From Mucilaginibacter aquariorum (GTDB lineage Bacteria > Bacteroidota > Bacteroidia > Sphingobacteriales > Sphingobacteriaceae): a stretch of 64,000 nucleotides of DNA. Position numbers and translations under genes: made by a program. The stretch covers positions 1-64,000 of the forward strand of contig NZ_JANHOH010000013.1 of NCBI RefSeq assembly GCF_024498135.1, read 5' to 3'. The notes beneath the pieces are model-generated. The model was not told the DNA's origin. It saw only the letters and a program-made list of their open reading frames with translations, and did not search any database. Positions 1-8,683 of the stretch are shown in pieces; within the stretch, counting starts at the first letter, position 1; each line of letters starts with the position of its first letter.

Positions 1-43
1 AGGCCTCAGCTTTAAACTATCTAACACCAAACACTATTCACCA

Positions 44-76
44 ACAAAAAATCCTTGCCAGTATTACCTGACAAGG
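44..76 (-). terminator. Rho-independent terminator downstream of the DUF3078 gene
   Basis: On the minus strand a stem of nine positions (53-61 pairing with 68-76, one mismatch) with a six-base loop is followed by a run of T (complement of 46-51). It lies about 80 bases past the stop of the preceding minus-strand gene. Confidence 0.6.
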
Positions 77-157
77 ACTATATTTATTCTTTAATTATTG
101 TCAACTTATTTCAGGACAACTCATGTCTCAATGTTAATGACGTGCAAATAAGTTGAA

Positions 158-1183
158 TTACGGGAATTTATACAATATTCCGAGCGAAAGCCCCTCTGTT
201 CCTTGTATGTCGGGTATCCCGGTGTTTTTATCAAATAGTAATGTGCCGTTTATAGATACATTTATAAGGCGGTTAACCTTTGCCGAAAGTATCGCATCTA
301 AACGGTGTCGGGTGTAGCTAATTGGTTGACCGTAGGGTATAAACATTTCGTAACGGGCATTCAGGTGCATGTTTTTGGCAATATCCTTATCAAAAATACC
401 AACCACCTGGAATGCTATGTCATTTCGCACTTTTTTGTTATTCGCGGTATCAACCCCGTATGATTGCACCTTGCGCACAGAATCGTCTAAAACAAATGTT
501 TGGCGGGCAGTACCCGTACCTAAACGCAGGTCGAAATATGTGGTGGGTTTATACTCAAAACCGATAGATTCTGTAATGTAACCCGGCGCCATAAAGTTTG
601 ATATCAGCAACGGTGGTGCCTGGTTGTTAGCATCATACTGGTACCCCTTGTCAAACTGAGACTCGAACGTTAATGAACCGAAGAAGAACCAATGCTTTGA
701 CATTTGGGTGGCTATTTTGTTATCCCAAAAAATACGGTCGTTTGTTTTGCGTGACGATTGCCCTTTATTTTTGGATTTCCCGTATTGCAGGTTAAGCTCT
801 GAAACATAGCTGAACGGGGCCTTATTATACTCTACCCGGTACACAAAGGTAGATCCAATGGCAATTGAGGAAACGCCCCCGGCAGCGTAGTTGTTACTAA
901 AAGCCGCCTGGTTAAAGTTTAATCCGAAGGCTACAAACTTGCGCCAGTAACTTATCTTATAATCCAGCATGGTTACCGGTATCAGCTCCTGCTGTATCTG
1001 TATGGGGGTTGGTGGTACCGGTATAGCATTCTTTTTGCTTTGAATACGGTACTTATTGAGCAGGTTGCTATCTATTTTAACCGTGTCTTTTTTCACGGTG
1101 TCGGCTGTTTGCGCATTCGCAGACAGTGTAATTGTGATCATCAGTAGTAAAAAAAGCCTGATACCTGTTTTCAACATATTCAC
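158..1183 (-). CDS. DUF3078 family outer-membrane/secreted protein
   Basis: The 341-residue protein opens with a cleavable signal peptide (hydrophobic stretch after MLKTG, ending near SANAQ). The remainder is rich in alternating aromatic and polar residues (NFNQAAFSNNYAAGG, then FGSLTFESQFDKGYQYD) and ends in an aromatic-terminated strand (GILYKFP), as in outer-membrane beta-barrels. The N-F-N-Q-A-x-F-S-N motif and overall length fit the Bacteroidota DUF3078 family, whose function is unknown. A short linker at residues 25-60 is rich in Lys, Asp and Pro. It appears to be transcribed alone and has its own terminator. Family assignment is by recognition of the motif; barrel topology is inferred. 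Confidence 0.75.
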   Translation of the reverse strand: MNMLKTGIRLFLLLMITITLSANAQTADTVKKDTVKIDSNLLNKYRIQSKKNAIPVPPTPIQIQQELIPVTMLDYKISYWRKFVAFGLNFNQAAFSNNYAAGGVSSIAIGSTFVYRVEYNKAPFSYVSELNLQYGKSKNKGQSSRKTNDRIFWDNKIATQMSKHWFFFGSLTFESQFDKGYQYDANNQAPPLLISNFMAPGYITESIGFEYKPTTYFDLRLGTGTARQTFVLDDSVRKVQSYGVDTANNKKVRNDIAFQVVGIFDKDIAKNMHLNARYEMFIPYGQPISYTRHRLDAILSAKVNRLINVSINGTLLFDKNTGIPDIQGTEGLSLGILYKFP

Positions 1184-1220
1184 AAATAAAAAGCAAAAAT
1201 CTGTTATTTCATTGTTTTAA

Positions 1221-1550
1221 TTAAAAATACCTGAACCAACTATACATTTTCCGACACTTTAGATAGCCGGGGTCAGCATCTTTTGCATAGGCTTCCCGTT
1301 CAAAAACAATGTTTAAGTAGGCCTTATCATGGTTTCGATATTTTGCAATATTAATTAAGTAATTTATTAGATACAATACGTAGAAGGGGATAACCAACAG
1401 CTCGGCTTGCTGCTTTAAGTGAATGCGTTCGTGGTTAATGAGTATTGCATCTGTTAATAAGCTTTTATTATTCACCAGTATAAACGGGAACAACGCCATA
1501 CCGCTTACCTTTAAAAACGGCGCAACTATTATTTTGTATCGGTATCCCAT
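1221..1550 (-). CDS. Small membrane protein with HExxH motif (mini M56-like)
   Basis: A 109-residue protein with a hydrophobic N-terminus, a HERIHLKQQ motif near residues 40-48 and a second hydrophobic segment (LLVIPFYVLYLINYLI). A Glu in FEREAYAKD follows about 40 residues later, as expected for a third zinc ligand in gluzincin-like proteases. The HExxHxKQ pattern resembles the HEKIHIKQ of the M56 protein encoded at 46830-48962, but the anchor helices and sensor parts of M56 proteins are absent. Its first 22 bases overlap the 3' end of the upstream gene, so the two are very likely translationally coupled. A metal-dependent peptidase is plausible; activity and substrate are unknown. Confidence 0.65.
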   Translation of the reverse strand: MGYRYKIIVAPFLKVSGMALFPFILVNNKSLLTDAILINHERIHLKQQAELLVIPFYVLYLINYLINIAKYRNHDKAYLNIVFEREAYAKDADPGYLKCRKMYSWFRYF

Positions 1551-2284
1551 TTAACCTGTGGCAACGGGGCAAGCTCATACGCCCGTGGGTGGCGCAGATA
1601 GCGTTTTAAATTATTGCGGATATAGTTGATGAACTCATAATCGCCGGCGGTGGTAACCAGGTAATAACCGGGGCGATACTTCTGCATAAAATCCGTTAGT
1701 TTTGGTTCTTCCAGGTGGGTTATGCCCTGTACAAAAGCTTTATTAAAGCGATAGTCGATAATATTTTGGCGGTATTCAGCATCAATTATGCCGCGCAGTT
1801 TTTCTGCATTGCGGCCGCTTTTGCTAAAGGCATTATATAAGGCATCTATACTAAATCCTACACCTGATTGCCCCACGCTTAACAGGTTCGAGTTATTTAA
1901 TGACCCGTAGATCTTGCTGTACTCTTTTTGTGTATTAGCCAATCGCCTTTGTGGGTTCAAAAAACTATCACGAATGGTTACCTCCTGTAATGGTATAGCT
2001 TTAGGACGCATATAAACTGCCATGGCCGAATAGTCTTTTATCTTGATAGTATCAGAATAATGGTCGGCTTTGCTAAAAACCAGTACATCGCCGGGTTGGG
2101 CGGCAATATTAAACTCTCCCTTAAAGGTGTTATAAACCGATTTGCCCGATGTAACGTTCAATACATTTACTTTTGCAATACGCGCCTTGGTGTCTTTATC
2201 AAACACAATGCCCGTAACCTCTTTTTGCTGCGAAAAAGCGGAAGCGCATACTATGCTTAAAAAAAGGGTAAGCCAAAACTTCAT
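1529..2284 (-). CDS. Secreted carboxypeptidase-regulatory-like domain protein
   Basis: Starting at the ATG at 2284, the protein begins MKFWLTLFLSIVCASAFSQ, a clean signal peptide, so I prefer this start to upstream in-frame codons. Residues 20-100 form a beta-sandwich carboxypeptidase-D regulatory-like domain (VTGIVFDKDTKARIAKVNV... GEFNIAAQPGDVLVFSK), common in Bacteroidota periplasmic and outer-membrane proteins. The remaining 150 residues are of unrecognised fold. A related architecture occurs at 54550-55170. The 3' end overlaps the HExxH mini-protein gene, which implies a shared transcript and possibly a shared pathway. No catalytic residues are evident. Confidence 0.7.
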   Translation of the reverse strand: MKFWLTLFLSIVCASAFSQQKEVTGIVFDKDTKARIAKVNVLNVTSGKSVYNTFKGEFNIAAQPGDVLVFSKADHYSDTIKIKDYSAMAVYMRPKAIPLQEVTIRDSFLNPQRRLANTQKEYSKIYGSLNNSNLLSVGQSGVGFSIDALYNAFSKSGRNAEKLRGIIDAEYRQNIIDYRFNKAFVQGITHLEEPKLTDFMQKYRPGYYLVTTAGDYEFINYIRNNLKRYLRHPRAYELAPLPQVKWDTDTK

Positions 2285-2346
2285 TATAAAGTTTAAAGCT
2301 AAACGTTTGGGAAGGGATAAACTATACTTTAACAATCTTTAACACA

Positions 2347-3177
2347 CTATTTCACTACAACAAGCTTCTGACCTATCCTTAGATTGTTGTCGGTCATTTT
2401 GTTAAGCGCTTTTAACTCATCAACAGTGATACCAAAACGTTTAGAAATATTGTATAGTGTATCGCCCTGTTGTATGGTATAAATTTTATCGTCGGGTGGG
2501 GTTTTGGTAATTGAATCTTGCTGTGGTTGGCCAACGGTATCGTTTATCTCCGTTAATACCCGGTCTTCACGTTTTATTTTAGCCAGCTCGCCCTCGGGGC
2601 GGTCATACTGGTCAAGCTGGTATTTATTAATAATGTTAAGCAGCAACTGTGGGTATTTGGGGTTGGTTGCATAACCACAAGCCTTTAAGCCGTAGGCCCA
2701 GCCATTAAAGTCATTCTTATCCAACTCAAAAAGCCGGGCGTAGTTTTTCTTCTTTAAAAATTCGGAATGGTCCCGGAAAGATTCTTCGGGGTTGCTGTAC
2801 ACCCTAAAACAATCGTTAACATTATCATCGTTTTTGTAATAGCTTTCGCCTTGCCACGTACTGCCGCATTTTATTCCGAAGTGGTTATTGGCCACTTTGG
2901 CCAGTTCGCTGTTACCACTGCCCGACTCAAATAAGCCCTGTGCCAGGGTAATGCTTGCGGGTATCCCATAACTGTTCATTTCCTGAATGGCAATGTCTTT
3001 AAAACGTTCAATGTATTCCAAAGAGCTAAGATCCTTATGCTGCGCAATGGATGACTTATTCCGTTTCTGAATAGCTTTGTTGTTTTTTGACGCCTTACTT
3101 TTGCTAATGGTGCCCTTATGCGCCGAGCATGACGTAAATAATAGAGTGGCAATTAATAATGTATATATTCTACGCAT
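2347..3177 (-). CDS. Glucosaminidase (GH73-like) lipoprotein with C-terminal LysM
   Basis: The N-terminus MRRIYTLLIATLLFTSC carries a lipobox, so the mature protein is probably lipid-anchored. Residues about 55-190 form a mannosyl-glycoprotein endo-beta-N-acetylglucosaminidase domain (IPASITLAQGLFESGSG, with the expected catalytic Glu in LFESGSG; later NHFGIKC and YATNPKYPQLLLNII). The last 45 residues are one LysM peptidoglycan-binding module (YTIQQGDTLYNISKRFGI). It should cleave peptidoglycan glycan strands, acting in cell-wall turnover. A second glucosaminidase gene follows 46 bases downstream on the same strand, so the two are paralogues with divided architecture. Confidence 0.88.
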   Translation of the reverse strand: MRRIYTLLIATLLFTSCSAHKGTISKSKASKNNKAIQKRNKSSIAQHKDLSSLEYIERFKDIAIQEMNSYGIPASITLAQGLFESGSGNSELAKVANNHFGIKCGSTWQGESYYKNDDNVNDCFRVYSNPEESFRDHSEFLKKKNYARLFELDKNDFNGWAYGLKACGYATNPKYPQLLLNIINKYQLDQYDRPEGELAKIKREDRVLTEINDTVGQPQQDSITKTPPDDKIYTIQQGDTLYNISKRFGITVDELKALNKMTDNNLRIGQKLVVVK

Positions 3178-3222
3178 GTAGTTAGCTTATTTTAGCCAAA
3201 CTTAAGGTTAAAAATATAATTA

Positions 3223-3774
3223 TTACTCGTTAGTTGCCATTTCCTGTTTAGTTGAATCAGGTGCGGCATCGTCATCAAGTTCGTTAAGGTCATATTTGTT
3301 AATGATGCCTAAAACCTGTGCCGACCATTTTTTGCTGCTTGCATACCCACCACGTTGTATGCCTTTTGCCCAGGCTTTATAATCATATTGGGTAAGATTA
3401 TCCGCCAGATGGCTAAATGGCTTCCGCTCTGTCATGATGCGGGCAAAATCTTTAAAAGAATCTAACACGTTATCGTAACGCTTATAAGCCGACCTAACTT
3501 TTTTCTTGTTTTTGTAATAAACCACAGTGCCTCCGCCTTTTACTCCAAACTGGTTGTTAAGATTTTTGGCAATGGCACTTTTGCCGCTGGCAGATTCATG
3601 CATGGCAACGCCTAAAATTATACTTGCGGGCACACCTGTTTCATGCATAATGCGAATGGCATTATCTTTGAACTTCTCTATGTAAGATTGTGCTGCGTTT
3701 TGTGCCGATACGGCTGTTGTAGATGCAATTAATGCTGAAACTGAAAGTAGTGTAATAGTTAAGAGTTTCTTCAT
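3223..3774 (-). CDS. Secreted glucosaminidase-domain protein without LysM
   Basis: A 183-residue protein with a signal peptide (MKKLLTITLLSVSALIASTTAVSA) followed by a single glucosaminidase domain: VPASIILGVAMHESASGKS, NNQFGVKG, GYASSKKWSAQVLGIINKYDL. The catalytic Glu sits in MHESASG. Compared with the neighbouring paralogue it lacks both lipobox and LysM, so it is probably a soluble periplasmic muralytic enzyme. It has a short acidic C-terminal tail (DDDAAPDS). It starts two bases beyond the stop of the O-methyltransferase gene, suggesting one operon of methyltransferase and two glucosaminidases. Confidence 0.85.
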   Translation of the reverse strand: MKKLLTITLLSVSALIASTTAVSAQNAAQSYIEKFKDNAIRIMHETGVPASIILGVAMHESASGKSAIAKNLNNQFGVKGGGTVVYYKNKKKVRSAYKRYDNVLDSFKDFARIMTERKPFSHLADNLTQYDYKAWAKGIQRGGYASSKKWSAQVLGIINKYDLNELDDDAAPDSTKQEMATNE

Positions 3775-3776
3775 AA

Positions 3777-4415
3777 TTATTTTTTTCTGATGATCAATAT
3801 GCCATCACGTACAGGCAGAATTAGTTTTTCAACCAGTGTGTTAACAGCTATTAGTTCATTTAGTTTGCGAATATTCTCGGTATCGGCATCTTTTTCAGCG
3901 CCAAACACCTTTCCTTTCCACAAAACATTATCAATTATTATTAAGCCTCCTGGCCTCACTTTATCAATTACTAACTCAAAGTACTTAAAATTATTTCGTT
4001 TATCGGCATCAATAAACACCAGGTCAAAGTTAGTTTCCTTTAAATCAGCTATTACAGCCTCTGCTGCGCCAAAATGAAGCTTGATCTTTTTATCCACATT
4101 TGTTAGTTTAAAATGTGAATTTATCATTTCCTCAAATTCGCGGTTAACCTCAATGGTGTGTAAAACGCCGCCTTCAACAAGTCCTTCGGCCAGGCAAATG
4201 GCCGAGTAGCCGGTAAACGTACCTATCTCTAAAATAAGCTTTGGCTGTATCATTTTACTGAGCATGCTCAGTACCCGGCCCTGGTAATGCCCCGAAAGCA
4301 TATGTGGTTTCAGCACCTTCAGGTAGGTATCCCGGTTTATCTTTTGCAACGCCTCTGGTTCAGGGTCGCAATGGTTATCAAGGTAAGCCTGCAAGGCCGG
4401 ATCAAGGATCTCCAT
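3777..4415 (-). CDS. SAM-dependent O-methyltransferase (catechol-type family 3)
   Basis: The 212-residue length and motifs match bacterial class I O-methyltransferases: the SAM-binding ILEIGTFTGYSAICLAEGL, HTIEVNREFEEMI, and the metal-binding region LVFIDADKRNN followed by GGLIIIDNVLWKGKV. The Asp in FIDADK and the Asp-Asn in IDNVLW fit the divalent-cation ligands of this family. It transfers a methyl group from SAM to a hydroxyl on an unknown small molecule. It is the first gene of a probable operon with the downstream glucosaminidase genes; no functional link is obvious. Confidence 0.88.
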   Translation of the reverse strand: MEILDPALQAYLDNHCDPEPEALQKINRDTYLKVLKPHMLSGHYQGRVLSMLSKMIQPKLILEIGTFTGYSAICLAEGLVEGGVLHTIEVNREFEEMINSHFKLTNVDKKIKLHFGAAEAVIADLKETNFDLVFIDADKRNNFKYFELVIDKVRPGGLIIIDNVLWKGKVFGAEKDADTENIRKLNELIAVNTLVEKLILPVRDGILIIRKK

Positions 4416-4490
4416 GGCGGCAAAGATAAGAAATTTGAAATAAATGAATTTTTACGGCATTAGTTGGTTGATAATTAACACTTTATTGCA

Positions 4491-7226
4491 TCATGGTTCA
4501 AAAATGCTCTTCGCTTTCTTAATCGTTTTTTCCAGATCAATGCCTTTTCCTAAAACGCCCTCAAATAGGTCGCCTTCCTTTTTTAGGCGGGCAATAGAGT
4601 TATGGATGGTAAAATGCTTCATGGTTAAACCTGGCTTTACCTCGTCCCAATGCAGTGGCATAGAAACGGTTGCGCCGGGTTTTGGCCTTAACGAATAGGG
4701 CCCGGCAATGGTTGCGCCCGGGCGGTTCTGCAAAAAATCGAGGTACATTTTACCGCTACGGTTTTTAACCATCCGTTCAAGTGTTGTATAATCGGGGATC
4801 TGTTGATGTACAATGTTTACAACAAGCCGGGCAAACATTTGCGACTGGTCATAGTCATACCTGGCACCCAGCGGAATATAAATGTGCATCCCGGTAGAGC
4901 CCGATGTTTTACAGTAGGAGGGCACGTCTATGGCATCTAAAACTTTCTTTACTTCCTGGGCGGCTTCTATTACCTGGTCAAAGGTGTTTTTATCCGGATC
5001 AAGGTCTATAATGCAATAGTCCGGGTTATCAGGCGATTGAATCCGGCTAAACCACGGGTTCATTTCAATACAACCTAATGATGCCATCCATAAAAGGGTT
5101 GCCTCGTCGTGCCCCACCAAATAATCTTTATCCTCACCCTCGCTGGTGGTGTAGGGGAATGTGCGTACCCAATCCGGAGATTTGCCGCGTACATCTTTTT
5201 GGTAAAAGCTTGGCCCATGGATCCCGTTAGGGAAACGGTTAAGCGATTGGGGCCTGTCTTTCAAATAGGGCAGGATATATTCGGCTACCTGATAGTAATA
5301 ATTGAACATATCACGCTTGGTAATCCCATCCTCTGGCCAGTAAACCTTGCTGAGGTGGGTAAACTTCAAATCGTGCCCGCAGATCTTTTTTACCTGGGTT
5401 TCCTCCTTAGGGTTTAGCAGTGTGCGCTTGGTAGACTCTTTTGGCGCGCTTACCAACTTGTGTTTTCCCGATTTTTCTTCGGTGTGATGCTCTTCCTCAA
5501 CTATTTCAGCTGTATCCGCTTCTATTTCGCGCACCACATCCTTTGCTTTTTTATCCTCCCGCATCCCTTCAAACGAGGGGTGACGGAAAACACCATCACT
5601 GGTTACTTCGGCAAAACTCACTTCACAAACCAGCTCGGGTTTTAGCCAGGTGGCTTTTGCCTTTGGCGGATTTGGGCGGAATCTTGAGGGTTTATTTACG
5701 TCCGGTTCGTACCCAAAAGGGCTTTTTTCCGTCCTTAAAACGTCAAATTTCGCCATCATTTCCTTCTGTAGTTTATCAGAAAACCCGGTACCAACCTTGC
5801 CGACATATTGAAGTTTTTCGCCCTCGTAAACGCCCAACAAAAGTGAGCTGAATTGCTTGGCCGTCCCCTCGTTTTTGGTAAAGCCGCCAATAACAACCTC
5901 CTGCCTTTTATTTATTTTTATCTTGAGCCAATCTTTGGAGCGGTTATCAGGCAGATAAGTACTGCTCGCTTTTTTGGCCATGATGCCTTCTAATCCTATT
6001 TTGCCCGCCGCCTCAAAAAACTCGGTACCGTTGGCTTTAAAAACCTGGCTTAGGCGCACGCGGTCGTCATCAGTAGGGATAACTTCTTTCAGGATAGCCT
6101 GGCGCTCTATCAGCGGCAGGTTCATCAGATTTTTTCCTTCGTACCAAAGTATATCAAAAATGTAGAGCACCAGTTCACCGTCGGCCTCGCTGCGCCAGTT
6201 TTGCAGGGCACCAAAGTTTGATACGCCTTTATCGTTCAGCACCAGTATTTCGCCATCAATAACCGCGTTCAGCTTCCAGCTTTCCAGCAGCTTTTTTAGC
6301 GGGTAATATTTCTCGTTAAAGTCTTTGTTGTTGCGCGATAGCAGTTGCACCTCGCCTTTATTAATGAAGCCCAATGCGCGGTAACCGTCCCATTTTACCT
6401 CGTAGATCCAGTCGGGGTCATCAAAAGGCTCATTCACTAGCGTGGCCAGCATGGGTTTTATGCCTGTGGGTATTTTGCCTTTGGGCGCTTTTTTTAGAAT
6501 GGCAGCAGTATCCAGCTTTTCTTCTGATGTCTCCTCAGCCATGTCCGCTATTTCTTCGGTAGGCTCCGGGAGTTTTTTTTTTGAGGATCCCTTCTTTGGC
6601 TTTTTTTCTTCAACGTCCTGCTCTCCACCGTCCTTCCAAACCTTTTCGCTGGTCTTTTCCATTGTTTCAATGGTTTTACCGGATAGGACAGATTTATCCT
6701 TTTTAGTGATATCTGCTTTTGATGCAAAATCGTCCTTATGCTTAATAAGCAGCCAGCCGTTCTCGCCCATGCCATGCGTTTTCACCAGGGCATATTCGCC
6801 CTCCAGCTTTTCGCCGTGAAGTTTTATTTTTAGCGAGCCTTCTTTAAGTTGTTTTAAAAGGTGCTTTTCCTGGGCTTTTTTGCCTTTTATTTCTTCAATC
6901 GGCTCATAGGTTCCCTCGTCCCATACTATAACGGTACCGCCGCCATATTCGCCCTGCGGGATGATGCCCTCAAAGTTGCGATAGTCGAACGGGTGGTCTT
7001 CCACCATCATGGCCAGGCGTTTGGTTTGAGGATCGGTTGATGGGCCTTTGGGTATAGCCCAACTTTTTAATACGCCCTCCATTTCCAGCCTAAAATCATA
7101 GTGCAGGCGCGATGCATCGTGCTTTTGGATCACGAACATCAGCTTATCCTTATCCTTGCTTCTTCCGGCTTTGGGTTCGGCGGTTTTTGTAAAATCCCGC
7201 TTTTCAACGTATTTTTCGAGGCTCAT
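4491..7226 (-). CDS. ligD: DNA ligase D (phosphoesterase-ligase-polymerase)
   Basis: This 911-residue protein contains all three LigD modules. Residues 30-165 are the 3'-phosphoesterase (HDASRLHYDFRLE, then GEYGGGTVIVWDEGTY). A Lys/Glu-rich linker spans 170-250. The ATP-dependent ligase occupies about 255-560, with adenylated Lys278 in EVKWDG and motif LKIK near 435. The primase/polymerase occupies about 615-905, with metal-binding Asp741 and Asp743 in IIDLDPD, KTSGSTGMHIYIPL and a later Asp in YLDFLQN. LigD works with Ku in bacterial non-homologous end joining, but no ku gene is visible in this window. The module order PE-LIG-POL is typical for Bacteroidota. A small DUF3606 gene sits 12 bases upstream. 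Confidence 0.96.
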   Translation of the reverse strand: MSLEKYVEKRDFTKTAEPKAGRSKDKDKLMFVIQKHDASRLHYDFRLEMEGVLKSWAIPKGPSTDPQTKRLAMMVEDHPFDYRNFEGIIPQGEYGGGTVIVWDEGTYEPIEEIKGKKAQEKHLLKQLKEGSLKIKLHGEKLEGEYALVKTHGMGENGWLLIKHKDDFASKADITKKDKSVLSGKTIETMEKTSEKVWKDGGEQDVEEKKPKKGSSKKKLPEPTEEIADMAEETSEEKLDTAAILKKAPKGKIPTGIKPMLATLVNEPFDDPDWIYEVKWDGYRALGFINKGEVQLLSRNNKDFNEKYYPLKKLLESWKLNAVIDGEILVLNDKGVSNFGALQNWRSEADGELVLYIFDILWYEGKNLMNLPLIERQAILKEVIPTDDDRVRLSQVFKANGTEFFEAAGKIGLEGIMAKKASSTYLPDNRSKDWLKIKINKRQEVVIGGFTKNEGTAKQFSSLLLGVYEGEKLQYVGKVGTGFSDKLQKEMMAKFDVLRTEKSPFGYEPDVNKPSRFRPNPPKAKATWLKPELVCEVSFAEVTSDGVFRHPSFEGMREDKKAKDVVREIEADTAEIVEEEHHTEEKSGKHKLVSAPKESTKRTLLNPKEETQVKKICGHDLKFTHLSKVYWPEDGITKRDMFNYYYQVAEYILPYLKDRPQSLNRFPNGIHGPSFYQKDVRGKSPDWVRTFPYTTSEGEDKDYLVGHDEATLLWMASLGCIEMNPWFSRIQSPDNPDYCIIDLDPDKNTFDQVIEAAQEVKKVLDAIDVPSYCKTSGSTGMHIYIPLGARYDYDQSQMFARLVVNIVHQQIPDYTTLERMVKNRSGKMYLDFLQNRPGATIAGPYSLRPKPGATVSMPLHWDEVKPGLTMKHFTIHNSIARLKKEGDLFEGVLGKGIDLEKTIKKAKSIFEP

Positions 7227-7238
7227 GGCTTGGCTGCT

Positions 7239-7412
7239 TTATTTGTTCAGATATTTCTGCACAGCTTCTACAGATGTGCCCACTGCTTCAACCGCTTCTT
7301 TTATCCTATCCCTGCTTACGCCAAACTTTTCACTCCAGTATTGCAGTTCGTAATCCTCGTTTACGTTTATTCTATCCCTATCGGGGCTGCCAACATTTTT
7401 TGTACTGTCCAT
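7239..7412 (-). CDS. DUF3606 small protein
   Basis: A 57-residue reading frame on the minus strand begins MDSTKNVGSPDRDRINV and continues with EDYELQYWSEKFGVS, DRIKEAVEAVG and VEAVQKYLNK. The pattern (R-I-N-V, a Y-W-x-x-x-F-G-V core and a C-terminal V-x-x-V-x-x-Y-L) is that of DUF3606, a short helical protein of unknown function common in soil Bacteroidota and Proteobacteria. It ends 12 bases before the ligD start, so co-transcription is likely. DUF3606 genes are often induced or located with stress-response genes; a link to DNA repair is inference only. Confidence 0.85.
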   Translation of the reverse strand: MDSTKNVGSPDRDRINVNEDYELQYWSEKFGVSRDRIKEAVEAVGTSVEAVQKYLNK

Positions 7413-7493
7413 AATATTACTGTTTTAGATAAACAATAAACAGCCTGCCGCAATTATGGTTTGAAAAGAAATTAATTAGTAATTAACCCCCTG

Positions 7494-7889
7494 CTAAGAG
7501 TCGATTTCAATTACCGATAAAATATTGCCGGCCGGGTCTGTAAACCAGGCAATATTAGGGCCGCCATTTCCTTTAGAAATGTTGTTTTCGTCAGTTTTTA
7601 AATACTCGCTGTCGTACCTTTCAAATCGTACACCGCGGGCTTTTAACTCTTTCACGGCGGCTTCAATATCTTTCACCGGGAAATTCAGGATAGTAAAAGT
7701 TGCCGGCGTATGGTTTGGTTTTGGATAGATCAATATATTGTTATCATTACCATTGATATGAACCGTGAGCATGCCGCCCATTTCGTCGTTCTTATCAACC
7801 TGCAGGTCCAATGTTTCGCCGTAAAAATCTTTTGCTTTGTCGATATCATTTACCGAAAAGCCACTGAATGCTTTTGAATCTTTTAACAT
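7494..7889 (-). CDS. VOC-family (glyoxalase/bleomycin-resistance-like) protein
   Basis: 131 residues with the two beta-alpha-beta-beta-beta repeats of the vicinal-oxygen-chelate superfamily: FSGFSVNDIDKAKDFYGETLDLQV at the start and the paired half NFPVKDIEAAVKELKARGVRFERY, ending WFTDPAGNILSVIE with the conserved D-P-x-G-N and Glu. Members include glyoxalases, dioxygenases and antibiotic-binding proteins, so the exact reaction cannot be assigned. It lies 20 bases downstream of the SnoaL-like gene on the same strand, likely as a two-gene unit. Confidence 0.82.
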   Translation of the reverse strand: MLKDSKAFSGFSVNDIDKAKDFYGETLDLQVDKNDEMGGMLTVHINGNDNNILIYPKPNHTPATFTILNFPVKDIEAAVKELKARGVRFERYDSEYLKTDENNISKGNGGPNIAWFTDPAGNILSVIEIDS

Positions 7890-7909
7890 GATATTTAATT
7901 TAATATTGA

Positions 7910-8359
7910 TTATTCTGGTTTAAGATCAAACATGGCCATGCCGGTTTCCATATCTATCGGTTCAGAGTTATGTTCATGGGTGATGAACCATTTACCGCCG
8001 ACTTTACGGTAGCCATCGGTTGTACGGTACCACATATCCATTTCTTCGCCTTTGGCATTGGTGCCGTAGGTGCGGGTAAGGCAATGGCTGTAGGCAATAT
8101 CGCCGCTAACCGCTATTTCAAGATTGGCTATCTCCTGGCTAATCGGGCTCTCATAACCGGCAAACCAGTTTTCCAGCCGCTTTTTAATGGCATCGCGAGT
8201 GTTGTTTTGCAATGGGCTCATCAAATCGAAGGTCACCACATCCGGCGGGTAGTTTGATAACAAACCCTCAAGGTCCCGGTCATAAATCGCTTTTATTTTA
8301 GCATCTAATAAATTCTTTATTTCCTGCTGCGAGGCAGATAAATCATTTCCTGAAGCCAT
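7910..8359 (-). CDS. SnoaL-like/NTF2-fold protein (DUF4440-type)
   Basis: I place the start at the ATG at 8359 (MASGNDLSASQQEI) because GGAGAA lies a suitable distance upstream; a longer in-frame version to 8431 would run into the upstream repeat region. The 149 residues fit the cone-shaped NTF2/ketosteroid-isomerase fold: IKNLLDAKIKAIYDRDLEGLLSNYPPDVVTFDL, RTYGTNAKGEEMDMWYRTTDGYRKVGGKWFITHEHNS. Such proteins bind or isomerise small hydrophobic molecules; no specific substrate can be predicted. It pairs with the VOC gene downstream. Confidence 0.8.
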   Translation of the reverse strand: MASGNDLSASQQEIKNLLDAKIKAIYDRDLEGLLSNYPPDVVTFDLMSPLQNNTRDAIKKRLENWFAGYESPISQEIANLEIAVSGDIAYSHCLTRTYGTNAKGEEMDMWYRTTDGYRKVGGKWFITHEHNSEPIDMETGMAMFDLKPE

Positions 8360-8416
8360 AATTGTTCTCCTGTTAATTGGTTGATGTACAGCATAAGTGT
8401 TCGGAAGATTAGCGTT

Positions 8417-8527
8417 TGGGCTAAAGCCCATTTTCTACCCTCTCTATCCGGCCCATAAATGGGACGGCAATGAATTAGAAATTATAAGAATCACTTATAT
8501 ATCATTGCCGTTGGCTTCAGCCAACGG
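8417..8527. repeat. REP/REPIN-like palindromic element
   Basis: Several nested palindromes lie in the 376-base gap upstream of the SnoaL-like gene. TGGGCTAAAGCCCA is at 8417-8430, CCCATAAATGGG at 8452-8463 and a 20-base near-perfect palindrome with TTGGCTTCAGCCAA core at 8508-8527. Between them the ten-base inverted pair ACGGCAATGA (8464-8473) and TCATTGCCGT (8502-8511) joins the halves. A further GGCTTTAGCC half-site is at 8549-8558. Two hairpins in inverted orientation are typical of REPINs. No second copy is seen in this window. Confidence 0.55.
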
Positions 8528-8683
8528 ATTACAAACAAAAGCACATAAGGCTTTAGCCAAAATCCGGAGGCTGAGCGTTATTTTGTTTCTTACGAACACC
8601 TATGATGTATACAGGTACAAAAATGCAGCCAATAAGTTGATTAAGAAGGGCGTGAACGCGACAATTTAAGGGGTATAAGGAGA

